Source: DATBSL01 sp964561785 (GTDB lineage: Bacteria > Acidobacteriota > Vicinamibacteria > Fen-336). From it: a stretch of 64,000 nucleotides of DNA. The DNA is taken from NCBI GenBank assembly GCA_964561785.1, contig CAZLRF010000009.1, positions 1-64,000 on the forward strand. The letters are read 5' to 3'. Under the pieces are notes generated by a model, which saw nothing but the letters and a program-made list of their open reading frames with translations, was not told the DNA's origin and did not search any database. Shown piece after piece: positions 10,737-20,986 of this stretch. Position numbers and translations under genes: made by a program. How positions within the stretch are numbered: position 1 is the first letter of the stretch; each line of letters starts with the position of its first letter.

Positions 10737-12017
10737 GTGCGCCGCCTCCGCGAACGCATCGGCGGCGGCCGCGACCGTGGCGTCGATCTCGGCCTCGCCG
10801 TGGGCGAGGGACACGAAGGCCGCCTCGAACTGCGCGGGCGGCAGGTACACCCCGCGCTCCCGCATCGCGTGGAAGAAGCGGGCGAAGCGCCCGGTGTCGG
10901 AGGCCTTCGCCGAGGCGTAGTCGACGACCGGGCCCGCGCAGAAGAAGACGGTGATCATCGATCCGACCCGGTTGACGGTGACGGTCGCGCCGGCGTCCCG
11001 CGCCGCCCGGCGCAGGCCCGCCTCGAGACGGCCGCTCGTCGCCTCGAGCGCCTCGTACGTGCCGGGCTCCTCCAGGAGGCGGATGAGCGCGTCGCCCGCC
11101 GCCATCGCGAGCGGGTTGCCCGAGAGCGTGCCCGCCTGGTAGACGGGCCCCTCGGGGGCGACCGTGGCCATGATGTCCCTCCGGCCGCCGTAGGCCGCGG
11201 CCGGCAGCCCCCCGCCGAGGATCTTGCCGAGACACGTCATGTCGGGCCGGACGCCGTAGAGCTGCTGCGCGCCGCCGAGGGCGAGGCGGAAGCCCGTCAT
11301 CACCTCGTCGAAGACGAGCACCGTCGCGTTGCGCCGGGTGATCTCGCGCAGCGCCTCCAGGTAGCCGGGCTTCGGCGCGACCGTGCCCATGTTCCCGCAC
11401 ACCGGCTCGACGATGACCGCCGCGAGGTCCTTCCCGTGCGCGGCGACCACCGCCTCGACCGCCGCCACGTCGTTGAACGGCGCGACGAGCGTGTCGGCGA
11501 CCGTGCCCTCGGGCACGCCGGGGGAGCCGGGGATGCCGAGCGTCGCGACGCCCGACCCGGCCGAGACGAGCAGCGCGTCGGCGTGGCCGTGATAGCAGCC
11601 GTCGAACTTCAGGATCTTCCGCCGGCCGGTGAAGCCGCGGGCCACGCGCAGCGCGCTCATCGTCGCCTCGGTGCCGGAGGAGACGAAGCGCACCTTCTCG
11701 ACCGAGGGCACGAGGCGCACGACCCGCTCCGCCAGCGCCACCTCCGCCTCGCACGGCGCCCCGTAGGACGTCCCGCGTGCCGCCGCCTCCCGGACCGCCG
11801 CGAGCACCGCCGGGTGGGCGTGCCCGAGGATCATCGGCCCCCACGAGCCCACGTAGTCGATGTAGGCCCGCCCGTCCGCGTCCCAGAACCGAGCCCCCTC
11901 GGCCCGGCCCACGAACAGGGGCGTCCCCCCCACGGCCTTGAACGCCCGCACCGGGCTCGACACCCCGCCGGGGATGACCGCCCGGCCCCGCTCGAACAGC
12001 TCCTCGGACCTCGTCAT
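10728..12017 (-). CDS. hemL: glutamate-1-semialdehyde 2,1-aminomutase
   Basis: 429-aa class III PLP aminotransferase converting glutamate-1-semialdehyde to 5-aminolevulinate in the C5 route to tetrapyrroles. Seen: IPGGVSSPVRAFKAVGG at the N-terminus, the PLP-phosphate region SSGTEATMSALRVARG, VFDEVMTGFRLALGG and the Schiff-base lysine in CLGKILGGGLPAAAYGG. Its ATG overlaps the hemB stop by 4 bp (ATGA), so the two consecutive enzymes of haem synthesis are translationally coupled. Confidence 0.98.
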   Translation of the reverse strand: MTRSEELFERGRAVIPGGVSSPVRAFKAVGGTPLFVGRAEGARFWDADGRAYIDYVGSWGPMILGHAHPAVLAAVREAAARGTSYGAPCEAEVALAERVVRLVPSVEKVRFVSSGTEATMSALRVARGFTGRRKILKFDGCYHGHADALLVSAGSGVATLGIPGSPGVPEGTVADTLVAPFNDVAAVEAVVAAHGKDLAAVIVEPVCGNMGTVAPKPGYLEALREITRRNATVLVFDEVMTGFRLALGGAQQLYGVRPDMTCLGKILGGGLPAAAYGGRRDIMATVAPEGPVYQAGTLSGNPLAMAAGDALIRLLEEPGTYEALEATSGRLEAGLRRAARDAGATVTVNRVGSMITVFFCAGPVVDYASAKASDTGRFARFFHAMRERGVYLPPAQFEAAFVSLAHGEAEIDATVAAAADAFAEAAHPA

Positions 12018-12982
12018 GACTTCCGTGCGAAGTCCTTCGCGTGGTACGTCAGGATGACGTCGGCCCCCGCGCGGCGGATCGAGGTGAGGATCTCGCGCAT
12101 CATCCGCTCCTCGTCCACCCAGCCCCGCGCCGCCGCCGCCTTCACCATCGCGTACTCGCCCGACACGTTGTAGGCCGCGACCGGGCGGTCGGACGTCTCG
12201 GCCACCGCGCGGATCACGTCGAGGTAGGGCAGCGCCGGCTTCACCATCACCACGTCCGCCCCCTCCTCGACGTCGAGGGAGACCTCGCGCAGCGCCTCGC
12301 GCACGTTGGCGGGGTCCATCTGGTAGCCCCGCCGGTCGCCGAACTGGGGCGCCGAGTCGGCCGCCTCGCGGAACGGCCCGTAGAAGGCCGAGGCGTACTT
12401 GGCCGCGTAGGACAGGATCGGCAGCGAGGGGAAGCCGGCCTCGTCGAGGCCCTCGCGGATGGCGCCCACGCGCCCGTCCATCATGTCGGAGGGGGCGACG
12501 ACGTGGGCCCCCGCCCTCGCATGGGACACGGCCATCCGCACCAGCAGCGACACGCTCGGGTCGTTCTGCACCTCGCCGTCCTCGACGACGCCGCAGTGGC
12601 CGTGCGAGGTGTACTCGCACAGGCAGACGTCGGTCACGACGAGCAGCTCCTTGCAGGCCGCCCGGATCGCCCGGACCGCCTGCTGCACGACGCCGTCCTC
12701 GGCGTAGCCCTCCGAGCCCACCGGGTCCTTGGCCCGGGGCAGGCCGAACAGGATCACCCCGCCGATCCCGAGCCGCTCGACCTCCTCTGCCTCGCGCGCC
12801 GCCTCGTCGACCGAGAGGTGGAAGCACCCGGGCAGCGACGGGATCTCGCGGCGCAGGCCCTCGCCGGGGGCCACGAAGAGGGGATAGATCAAGTGGGCCG
12901 GGGACACCGTCGTCTCGCGCACCATCGCGCGCAGCCGCTCGGTCCGGCGCAGCCGCCGGGGACGCTCGTCGGGGAAGCTCAT
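12014..12982 (-). CDS. hemB: delta-aminolevulinic acid dehydratase (porphobilinogen synthase)
   Basis: 322 aa; condenses two 5-aminolevulinates to porphobilinogen. The cysteine triad DVCLCEYTSHGHCG indicates the zinc-dependent type. Both Schiff-base lysines are present in SYAAKYASAFYGPFREA and VVMVKPALPYLD. ATG start with ggaag/ggggcc context; 23 bp downstream of the zinc-ribbon gene and overlapping hemL by 4 bp, giving a compact minus-strand hem unit. Confidence 0.98.
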   Translation of the reverse strand: MSFPDERPRRLRRTERLRAMVRETTVSPAHLIYPLFVAPGEGLRREIPSLPGCFHLSVDEAAREAEEVERLGIGGVILFGLPRAKDPVGSEGYAEDGVVQQAVRAIRAACKELLVVTDVCLCEYTSHGHCGVVEDGEVQNDPSVSLLVRMAVSHARAGAHVVAPSDMMDGRVGAIREGLDEAGFPSLPILSYAAKYASAFYGPFREAADSAPQFGDRRGYQMDPANVREALREVSLDVEEGADVVMVKPALPYLDVIRAVAETSDRPVAAYNVSGEYAMVKAAAARGWVDEERMMREILTSIRRAGADVILTYHAKDFARKS

Positions 12983-13005
12983 GGAAGGGGCCCTCGGGCG
13001 ACGGG

Positions 13006-13170
13006 CTACTCGTCGTCGTCGCCGAAGAAGAACTGGTCGGCGCAGCGCTTGCTGCAGAAGGTCCGCCCGTACTCGCGCTTGGCGCAGTCGAGGCACACCT
13101 GCTTGAAGCAGATCGGGCACTTCTGGAGGGTGACCTCCTGATCGTCCTTCTCGCAGACGCTGCACTTCAT
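13006..13170 (-). CDS. 54-aa zinc-ribbon-like protein
   Basis: Small ORF beginning MKCSVCEKDDQEVTLQKCP and ending FFFGDDDE. It has eight cysteines arranged as four pairs (C3/C6, C18/C21, C26/C29, C39/C43), enough for two zinc sites. It resembles short treble-clef or ribbon modules, but I do not recognise a named family. Third codon positions are GC-rich like the neighbours. It is first in the minus-strand unit with hemB and hemL. A candidate extended -10 (TGCTATACT on the minus strand, 13186-13194) lies 16 bp upstream. A role as a metal-binding or regulatory partner is only inferred. Confidence 0.75.
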   Translation of the reverse strand: MKCSVCEKDDQEVTLQKCPICFKQVCLDCAKREYGRTFCSKRCADQFFFGDDDE

Positions 13171-13185
13171 GGCGGGGCGGCGAGA

Positions 13186-13194
13186 AGTATAGCA
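13186..13194 (-). promoter_or_regulatory. extended -10 promoter element for the zinc-ribbon/hem unit
   Basis: On the minus strand this reads TGCTATACT, i.e. a TGN extension plus TATACT. No convincing -35 is seen 17 bp upstream, which an extended -10 can tolerate. The start would fall a few bases before the ATG at 13170. Confidence 0.4.
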
Positions 13195-13270
13195 CCCGGG
13201 GAAAACCGGGCCCGCTTCGTGTAGACTGAGGAGTCCGGGAGCGCCGCCGTCGAAGCCCCCGGCGTCCCGT

Positions 13271-13347
13271 GGCGGTGTAGCTCAGTTGGTTAGAGCACGC
13301 GGCTCATATCCGCGGAGTCCGGGGTTCGAATCCCTGCACCGCCACCA
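13271..13347 (+). tRNA. tRNA with CAT anticodon, probably elongator tRNA-Met
   Basis: Full cloverleaf by eye: acceptor GGCGGTG/CACCGCC, D-arm GCTC...GAGC, anticodon stem CGCGG/CCGCG with loop CTCATAT (anticodon CAT), 5-nt variable loop, T-arm CGGGG-TTCGAAT-CCCTG, discriminator A and an encoded CCA end. The GGCGGTGTAGCTCAG start and body resemble bacterial elongator tRNA-Met. The alternative is tRNA-Ile2(CAT), the substrate of TilS, whose gene follows 27 bp downstream; the loop's position 38 T and acceptor pairs 4-5 (G-C) do not settle it. Confidence 0.95.
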
Positions 13348-13374
13348 GCCCCGTCCTCCCGAGGAGGCTGCTGC

Positions 13375-14391
13375 TTGAGGCTGCCGTTCCTCGTCGCGGC
13401 TGTCGACCGGGGCCTGCGGGCCGCGGGCGCCCCCCCTCCCGGCAGCGTCCTCGTCGTCGGCCTCTCCGGCGGCGCCGATTCCGTCGCCCTCACCGACGCG
13501 CTCGCCTCGCTCCGCCGCCGCCGGGGCTTCCGGCTGGTGGCCGCCCACCTCGACCACGGCCTGCGCCCCGACGCCGCGGAGGACGCCTCCTTCTGCGAGG
13601 CCCTGTGCCGCTCGCTCGACGTGCCCCTCCGCACGGGCCGGAGCGACGTGCGCGCCCGCGCCCGGCGCGAGAGGGGGGGGCTCGAGCAGGCGGCCCGGCG
13701 CGAGCGCTACGCCTTCCTCCGCCGCGTGGCCGAAGAGGAGGGGGCCTCGTCCATCGCCGTCGCCCACACGAGGGACGACCAGGCCGAGACGCTGCTGCTG
13801 CGCCTGCTGAGGGGCGCGGGGGCGACGGGCCTCGCCGGGATGCGCCCGCGCTCGGGCGACCTCGTCCGTCCGCTTCTCGACGTCTCGCGCGAGGAGGTGC
13901 TCGCCCACCTGCGCGAGCGCGGCCTTCTCTGGCGCGAGGATCCCTCGAACGCCGACCTCGCTCACCGGCGCAACCGCGTCCGCCACGAGCTGCTGCCCTA
14001 CCTCGAAGCGCGCTTCAACCCGGCCGTGCGCGCCGCGCTCGCCCGAACGGCGGCGCTCCTCGCCGACGAGGCGGCCCACGTCCGCGGCGAGGCCGAGGCG
14101 CTCCTGGGGGAGGTCCTGCGCGAGGAGAAGCAGAGCGGGGTCGCGATCGACCGGGCCGGCCTGGGCCGGGCCCCGACGCCCGTCGCCCGCGCCGCCCTGC
14201 GCCTCGCCCTCCACCGCTCGGGCGGGCTCGCCCGGGTCGGCGCCCTCCACGTCGAGCGGATCCTCCGGCTCGCCCGCTCGAAGGCCCCCTCGGGCCGCCG
14301 CCTGCCCCTCCCCGGCGGACGGGAAGCCCGCTTCACACGGGACGAGATCCGGATCGAAACGCGTGTCCCGGGGCAGCCGAAAGCCGTATGA
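13375..14391 (+). CDS. tilS: tRNA(Ile)-lysidine synthase
   Basis: 338 aa; N-type ATP pyrophosphatase that converts C34 of tRNA-Ile2(CAT) to lysidine. The PP-loop SGGADSVAL is near residue 31, followed by AAHLDHGLRPDA and AVAHTRDDQAETLLLRLLRG, all TilS hallmarks. It lacks most of the C-terminal domain of the E. coli enzyme (about 430 aa) and is near the size of the short Aquifex-type form. TTG start with a strong gaggagg 7 nt upstream. Overlaps the following gene region by an ATGA; the tilS-hpt-ftsH order is the same as in Bacillus. Confidence 0.95.
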   Translation: MRLPFLVAAVDRGLRAAGAPPPGSVLVVGLSGGADSVALTDALASLRRRRGFRLVAAHLDHGLRPDAAEDASFCEALCRSLDVPLRTGRSDVRARARRERGGLEQAARRERYAFLRRVAEEEGASSIAVAHTRDDQAETLLLRLLRGAGATGLAGMRPRSGDLVRPLLDVSREEVLAHLRERGLLWREDPSNADLAHRRNRVRHELLPYLEARFNPAVRAALARTAALLADEAAHVRGEAEALLGEVLREEKQSGVAIDRAGLGRAPTPVARAALRLALHRSGGLARVGALHVERILRLARSKAPSGRRLPLPGGREARFTRDEIRIETRVPGQPKAV

Positions 14392-14405
14392 TCCCCGGGG
14401 AAGCC

Positions 14406-14945
14406 ATGAAGGAGCAGGTTTCGGTCCTCTACACCGAGGAGCAGATCGCCCGGCGGGTGGCCGAGCTGGGGGAGCAGATCGGCGCCGACCTCGCCGGCCG
14501 CGAGATCTGCGTTCTCGGCCTGATGAAGGGCAGCCTGGTCTTCCTGGCCGACCTCATCCGGCGGATCCCCCTGGACCTCACCGTGCACCTCGTCCGCGTG
14601 ACGTCCCAGCGCGAGCAGGCGGCCGGCCGGGTGCTGACCGAGATCGTCTACTCCACGTCGGTGCCCCTCGAGGGGAAGGACGTGCTCCTCGTGGACGACA
14701 TCGTCGACACCGGGATCACGCTCAGCTACCTGATGGCCCACATCCACGAGCACGCCCCGGCCAGCCTCCGGGTGTGCGCCCTCGTGGACAAGCCCGAGGC
14801 CCGCAAGATCGACGTCCACCCCGACTGGTCGGCGTTCACGCTGCGCGAGGTCATGGCCGACCGCTTTCTCGTGGGCTACGGCCTCGACTGGATGGAGCGC
14901 TTCCGGGGGCTCCCCTTCCTGGGGACGATCCCCCGCGGGCGCTGA
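14406..14945 (+). CDS. hpt: hypoxanthine phosphoribosyltransferase
   Basis: 179 aa from the ATG preceded by cggggaag; an earlier in-frame ATG at 14388 overlaps the tilS stop and would add six residues. Salvages hypoxanthine/guanine with PRPP. The PRPP-binding motif VLLVDDIVDTGITL lies near residue 97, and the purine-binding C-terminal region (FLVGYGLDWMERFRGLPF) matches the family. Sits between tilS and ftsH, a conserved neighbourhood. Confidence 0.96.
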   Translation: MKEQVSVLYTEEQIARRVAELGEQIGADLAGREICVLGLMKGSLVFLADLIRRIPLDLTVHLVRVTSQREQAAGRVLTEIVYSTSVPLEGKDVLLVDDIVDTGITLSYLMAHIHEHAPASLRVCALVDKPEARKIDVHPDWSAFTLREVMADRFLVGYGLDWMERFRGLPFLGTIPRGR

Positions 14946-15044
14946 GGGCCGGGCGGGGGTAAGCTAAGATAAGGGATTCCTCCCGGGCCCGGGAGGGAGC
15001 GGGACGCCGGCGGGGCGAGACGTCCCGAGAGGTCGAGGAGAAGC

Positions 15045-16949
<1,905 letters not shown>

Positions 16950-16972
16950 AGGCGGCGACAGGGGAGGGGGCG

Positions 16973-17848
16973 ATCGACACCGGGGTCCGCCGCCTCTACC
17001 GCATCCCCCTCCGCGGCGCCGACGTCGTGCTCGGCGAGCGGACGCTCGTGATGGGCGTCCTCAACGTGACCCCCGACTCGTTCTCCGACGGGGGGGCCCT
17101 CGCCACGGCGGAGGCCGCGGTCGAGAAGGGCCTGCGGCTCTTCGCCGACGGGGCGGACTGGGTCGACGTGGGGGGGGAGTCGACGCGGCCGGGCGCCCGG
17201 CCGGTGAGCGCCGAGGAGGAGATCGCCCGGGTCGTCCCGGTGGTCGCGGGCCTCCGCAGGAGAGGGGGGGGGCCGATCTCGGTCGACACCACGAAGGCGT
17301 CGGTGGCCCGGGCCGCCCTCGACGCCGGGGCCGACCTGGTGAACGACGTGAGCGGGTTCGGTTACGATCCCGCGATGGCGTCCCTCGTGGCGGAGCGCGG
17401 TGTCCCCGCGGTGCTGATGCACCTGCGGGGCAGCTTCGCCGCCATGCACGCGGCGCCCTCGTACCGCGACGTGGTGGCCGAGGTCGTGGCCGAGCTCGGG
17501 GCCGCGATCGAGCGGGCGAGGGGCGCCGGGGTGCCCCGGGAGCGGCTGGTCGTCGACCCCGGCATCGGCTTCTCGAAGGACGCCGTCCACAGCCTCGAGG
17601 TCCTCCGCCGCATCGACGAGCTGCGCGTCCTCGACCGCCCGATCCTCGTCGGCCCCTCGCGCAAGAGCTTCATCGGGGCGGTGCTCGATGCCCCGGTCGG
17701 ACGGCGCCTCATGGGCACGGCGGCGGCGGTCGCGGCGTGCGTCCTCGGGGGCGCGCACGTCGTGCGCGTGCACGACGTGGCGGAGATGGCCGAGGTCGCG
17801 CGGGTGTGCGACGCGATCCGCGGGGCCACGCCGGGGAGGGCCGCGTGA
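16973..17848 (+). CDS. folP: dihydropteroate synthase
   Basis: About 291 aa; joins p-aminobenzoate to dihydropterin pyrophosphate in folate synthesis. Signatures: MGVLNVTPDSFSDGG, DVGGESTRPGA, NDVSGFG, VVDPGIGFSKD and LVGPSRKSFIG. The start is a problem. The family N-terminus (RLYRIPLRGADVVLGERTL) lies upstream of the first standard in-frame start, GTG 17027. The only start-like codon upstream is ATC at 16973, right behind aggggaggggg. The listed start follows homology and the SD. The stop overlaps cdaA (GTGA). Confidence 0.93.
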   Translation: MDTGVRRLYRIPLRGADVVLGERTLVMGVLNVTPDSFSDGGALATAEAAVEKGLRLFADGADWVDVGGESTRPGARPVSAEEEIARVVPVVAGLRRRGGGPISVDTTKASVARAALDAGADLVNDVSGFGYDPAMASLVAERGVPAVLMHLRGSFAAMHAAPSYRDVVAEVVAELGAAIERARGAGVPRERLVVDPGIGFSKDAVHSLEVLRRIDELRVLDRPILVGPSRKSFIGAVLDAPVGRRLMGTAAAVAACVLGGAHVVRVHDVAEMAEVARVCDAIRGATPGRAA

Positions 17849-18684
17849 TCCCCGAGCCCGTGGCCGCGTTCTTCGCCGGGACGGAGTTCCGCTGGTGGGA
17901 CCTCGTCGACATCCTGATCGTGGCGTTCCTGGTGTACGAGCTGCTCCGCTTCCTGCGGGGCACCCACGCGGTGCAGATCGCGCTCGGCGGCGTCGTCCTC
18001 GCCGTCCTCTACTGGGTCTCCTCCATCTTCAACCTGCAGACGGTCAACTGGCTGCTCCGGACCGTCGTCCCCGTGCTCGTCTTCGGCATCATCGTCGTGT
18101 TCCAGGCGGAGATACGCAAGGGCCTCGCCCACCTCGGGCGCGCCCCGTTCCTCGGGGGCGCGGCCCGCCGCCGGCAGGAGGAGGTCGTGGACGAGATCGT
18201 CCTCGCCGCGACCAGCCTCGCCTCGGAGCGGACCGGGGCCATCGTGGCCCTCGAGCGCGAGATGGGCCTGCGCAGCTACATCGAGACCGGGATCGCGCTC
18301 GACGCGGTCGTGACCTACGACCTGCTGGTCAGCATCTTCCACCCCGCCACGCCGCTGCACGACGGGGCGGTCGTGCTCCAGGGCAACCGCGTGGCCGCCG
18401 CCGCCTGCTTCCTCCCCCTCACGGTGAACCCCGAGCTCAGCCGCACGCTCGGCAGCCGTCACCGCGCCGCGATCGGGCTCAGCGAGGACACCGACGCGGT
18501 GGCGATCGTCGTCTCCGAGGAGACGGGGACGATCTCGATCGTGGAGGGCGGCCGCATCCGGCGGGGGCTCGACGGCCCCGCCCTCAAGAAGGCGCTCTTC
18601 GCCTCGCTCGGCCTCTCCCCGGCCCCGCCCCCCGCCTCCGCCGAGGCCGCGGCGGGGCCGGCCGCCCGGGAGCAGCGCCCGTGA
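17845..18684 (+). CDS. cdaA: diadenylate cyclase CdaA
   Basis: 279 aa; makes cyclic di-AMP from two ATP at the membrane. Three N-terminal hydrophobic helices (about residues 20-38, 46-62, 72-88) precede the DAC domain with its motifs DGAVV (near residue 173) and the RHRAA loop (GSRHRAAIGLSEDTDA near 210). Pro/Ala-rich tail. GTG start overlapping folP stop; its own stop overlaps cdaR. The cdaA-cdaR-glmM order is that of Firmicutes, where CdaR and GlmM modulate the cyclase. Confidence 0.95.
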   Translation: MIPEPVAAFFAGTEFRWWDLVDILIVAFLVYELLRFLRGTHAVQIALGGVVLAVLYWVSSIFNLQTVNWLLRTVVPVLVFGIIVVFQAEIRKGLAHLGRAPFLGGAARRRQEEVVDEIVLAATSLASERTGAIVALEREMGLRSYIETGIALDAVVTYDLLVSIFHPATPLHDGAVVLQGNRVAAAACFLPLTVNPELSRTLGSRHRAAIGLSEDTDAVAIVVSEETGTISIVEGGRIRRGLDGPALKKALFASLGLSPAPPPASAEAAAGPAAREQRP

Positions 18685-19604
18685 GGCTCCTCCGCGGGGA
18701 CGCCGGGCTGCGCATCGCGAGCGTCGTGCTCGCCGCGGTGCTGTGGTTCCTGATCGCGGGCAAGCAGACCGCCGAGCGCGGCCTCGCCGTTCCCGTCGAG
18801 CTGCGCAACGTCCCGCGCGATCTCGAGCTCACCGGCGACGCGGTCAACACGGTCGACGTGCGGCTGAGGGCCTCCCCCGGCCTCATCAACAGCCTCGACG
18901 CGGGGAAGGTCCTCGCCGCGATCGACCTCGCCGGCGCGAAGGAGGGGGAGAAGATCGTCCAGCTCGCCCCCGGCATGATCCAGGTGCCGCACGGCTACCG
19001 GGTCGTCAAGATCACCCCGTCGCTGCTGACCCTCAACCTCGAGTGCACGGAGCGCAAGTCGATCCCCGTCCGCCCGCGCGTCATCGGGCGGCCGGCCCCG
19101 GGGTACGAGGTGGCGGGGGTCACGAGCGACCCGCCGGAGGTTCGCGTGGCGGGACCCCGCAGCCGGGTCCGGGAGATCGAGAGCGCGTTCACCGAGCCGC
19201 TCTCGGTCGAGGGCGCCTCCTCCCCCGTCACCGAGCCCCGGGGAGTGGGCCTCGAGGACCCCCTGCTGCGCCTCGAGGGCGGCAGCCGGGTGAGCGTGAC
19301 CGCCGTCGTGCGCGAGGTCGAAGAGACCCGGAGGTTCGAGGCGCTGCCCGTCGCCGTGCGCGGGCGGGCCGCCCGGCTCACCCCCTCGCGGGTCACGGTG
19401 GCGGTGGCCGGCCCCGCCTCGCACGTGCGCGGGCTCCAGCCGTCCGACGTCCTGCCCCACGTGAGCGTGCCCCCGGACCTCGCCCGCACGGCGCGCCTCC
19501 CGGTGGCGGTCGACCTGCCGCCCGGCCGCGAGGGACTGCGGGTCGTCGAGAGCCGTCCGCCGGAGGTCTCCGCGCGCCCGCTGCCCGAGAGGAGGTCGCC
19601 GTGA
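18681..19604 (+). CDS. cdaR: YbbR-domain protein, CdaA regulator-like
   Basis: 307 aa. A short cytoplasmic start and one transmembrane helix (IASVVLAAVLWFLIAG, residues 11-26) anchor an extracytoplasmic part made of consecutive YbbR-type repeats, recognisable by recurring units such as LAVPVELRNVP, IPVRPRVIGRPAPGYEV, DPPEVRVAGPRSRV, ALPVAVRGRAAR and SRVTVAVAGPASHV. GTG start inside the cdaA stop; glmM starts inside its stop. In Firmicutes the homologue binds CdaA at the membrane; that role here is inferred from synteny. Confidence 0.9.
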   Translation: MRLLRGDAGLRIASVVLAAVLWFLIAGKQTAERGLAVPVELRNVPRDLELTGDAVNTVDVRLRASPGLINSLDAGKVLAAIDLAGAKEGEKIVQLAPGMIQVPHGYRVVKITPSLLTLNLECTERKSIPVRPRVIGRPAPGYEVAGVTSDPPEVRVAGPRSRVREIESAFTEPLSVEGASSPVTEPRGVGLEDPLLRLEGGSRVSVTAVVREVEETRRFEALPVAVRGRAARLTPSRVTVAVAGPASHVRGLQPSDVLPHVSVPPDLARTARLPVAVDLPPGREGLRVVESRPPEVSARPLPERRSP

Positions 19605-20977
19605 CCTCCACCCGCCCCGGCGCGCGGTCGCTGTTCGGGACCGACGGCATCCGCGGCGTCGCCAACGTGCACCCGATGACGCCGGAGCTCGCCCTCGCCC
19701 TCGGCCGGGCCGTCACGTTCGTCGCGGGGAGGGGACGGCGCCACGCCCCCCGCGTCCTCGTGGGGAAGGACACCCGCCTCTCCGGCTACATGCTCGAGAC
19801 CGCGATCGCCGCCGGCGTGACCTCGATGGGAGGCCGGGTGCTCCTCTGCGGCCCGGTGCCGACCCCCGCGGTCGCCCACCTCACGGTGAGCATGCGGGCC
19901 GACGCCGGCATCGTGATCAGCGCGAGCCACAACCCCTACGACGACAACGGCATCAAGATCTTCGCGAGCGACGGCTTCAAGCTGCCCGACGCGGTCGAGG
20001 CCGAGATCGAAGAGCTCATCCGCGAGCCGGAGCGGCTCGGCGAGCGCAGCACGGGGCCCGCGATCGGCCGCGCGGTCAAGCTCGAGGACGCCCGGGGCCG
20101 CTACGTGGCCTTCGTCAAGGCGACCTTCCCCCGCGACCTGACCCTCGACGGCGTGCGGGTCGTGGTCGACGCCGCGCACGGCGCCGGCTACGTGGTCGCC
20201 CCCCTCGTCTTCTCGGAGCTCGGGGCGCGGGTGCACGCGATCGGCGTCCGCCCGAACGGCACGAACATCAACCGCGACGTCGGCGCGCTCCACCCCGACC
20301 AGGCGAGGGCCGAGGTCGTGCGCCGCGGGGCGCAGGTCGGGATCGCCCTCGACGGCGACGCGGACCGCCTGATCGTGATCGACGAGAAGGGCCAGCTCGT
20401 CGACGGCGACGCGGTCATGGCCATGTGCGCGACGCGCATGAAGAGGGACGGCGAGCTGCGACGGGACACCGTGGTCGCGACCGTGATGAGCAACCTCGGG
20501 CTCGAACGGGCCCTCCTCGCCCAGGGGATCTCGCTCGTGCGGACCCCGGTCGGGGACCGCTACGTGGTCGAGGCGATGCGAGAGGGGGGCTACAACCTGG
20601 GGGGCGAGCAGTCCGGGCACCTCGTCTTCCTCGACCACGCCTCGACCGGGGACGGCCTCATCGGGGCGCTGCAGGTCCTCGCCCTCATGATCCGCACCGG
20701 CAAGCCCGTCTCGGAGCTCGCGCGCGAGGCGATGCAGCGCGTGCCCCAGGTGCTCGAGAACGTGACGCTCCCCGCGCGGCGCCCGCTCGAGGACATGCCC
20801 GCCCTCCAGCGTCTCGTCGAGCAGGTGAAAGCGAGCCTCGGCCAGGAGGGCCGCGTCCTCGTCCGCTGGAGCGGCACCGAGCCCAAGCTGCGGGTGATGG
20901 TCGAGGGGCCCGACGAGGAGCGGATCGGCGCGATCGCGAGGGACCTCGTGGAGGCGGCGCGGCGGGACGTCGGCTGA
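19601..20977 (+). CDS. glmM: phosphoglucosamine mutase
   Basis: 458 aa; interconverts glucosamine-6-phosphate and glucosamine-1-phosphate on the way to UDP-GlcNAc. Starts with the family's LFGTDGIRGVAN; the phosphoserine loop is VISASHNPYDDNGIK near residue 105; metal loop DGDADRLIVID near 250; sugar-binding GGEQSGHLVFLD near 330; phosphate-binding RWSGTEPKLRVMVEG near 427. GTG start with gaggagg. Ends the folP-cdaA-cdaR-glmM chain of 4-bp overlaps. Confidence 0.98.
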   Translation: MTSTRPGARSLFGTDGIRGVANVHPMTPELALALGRAVTFVAGRGRRHAPRVLVGKDTRLSGYMLETAIAAGVTSMGGRVLLCGPVPTPAVAHLTVSMRADAGIVISASHNPYDDNGIKIFASDGFKLPDAVEAEIEELIREPERLGERSTGPAIGRAVKLEDARGRYVAFVKATFPRDLTLDGVRVVVDAAHGAGYVVAPLVFSELGARVHAIGVRPNGTNINRDVGALHPDQARAEVVRRGAQVGIALDGDADRLIVIDEKGQLVDGDAVMAMCATRMKRDGELRRDTVVATVMSNLGLERALLAQGISLVRTPVGDRYVVEAMREGGYNLGGEQSGHLVFLDHASTGDGLIGALQVLALMIRTGKPVSELAREAMQRVPQVLENVTLPARRPLEDMPALQRLVEQVKASLGQEGRVLVRWSGTEPKLRVMVEGPDEERIGAIARDLVEAARRDVG

Positions 20978-20986
20978 AGGTCCTCT

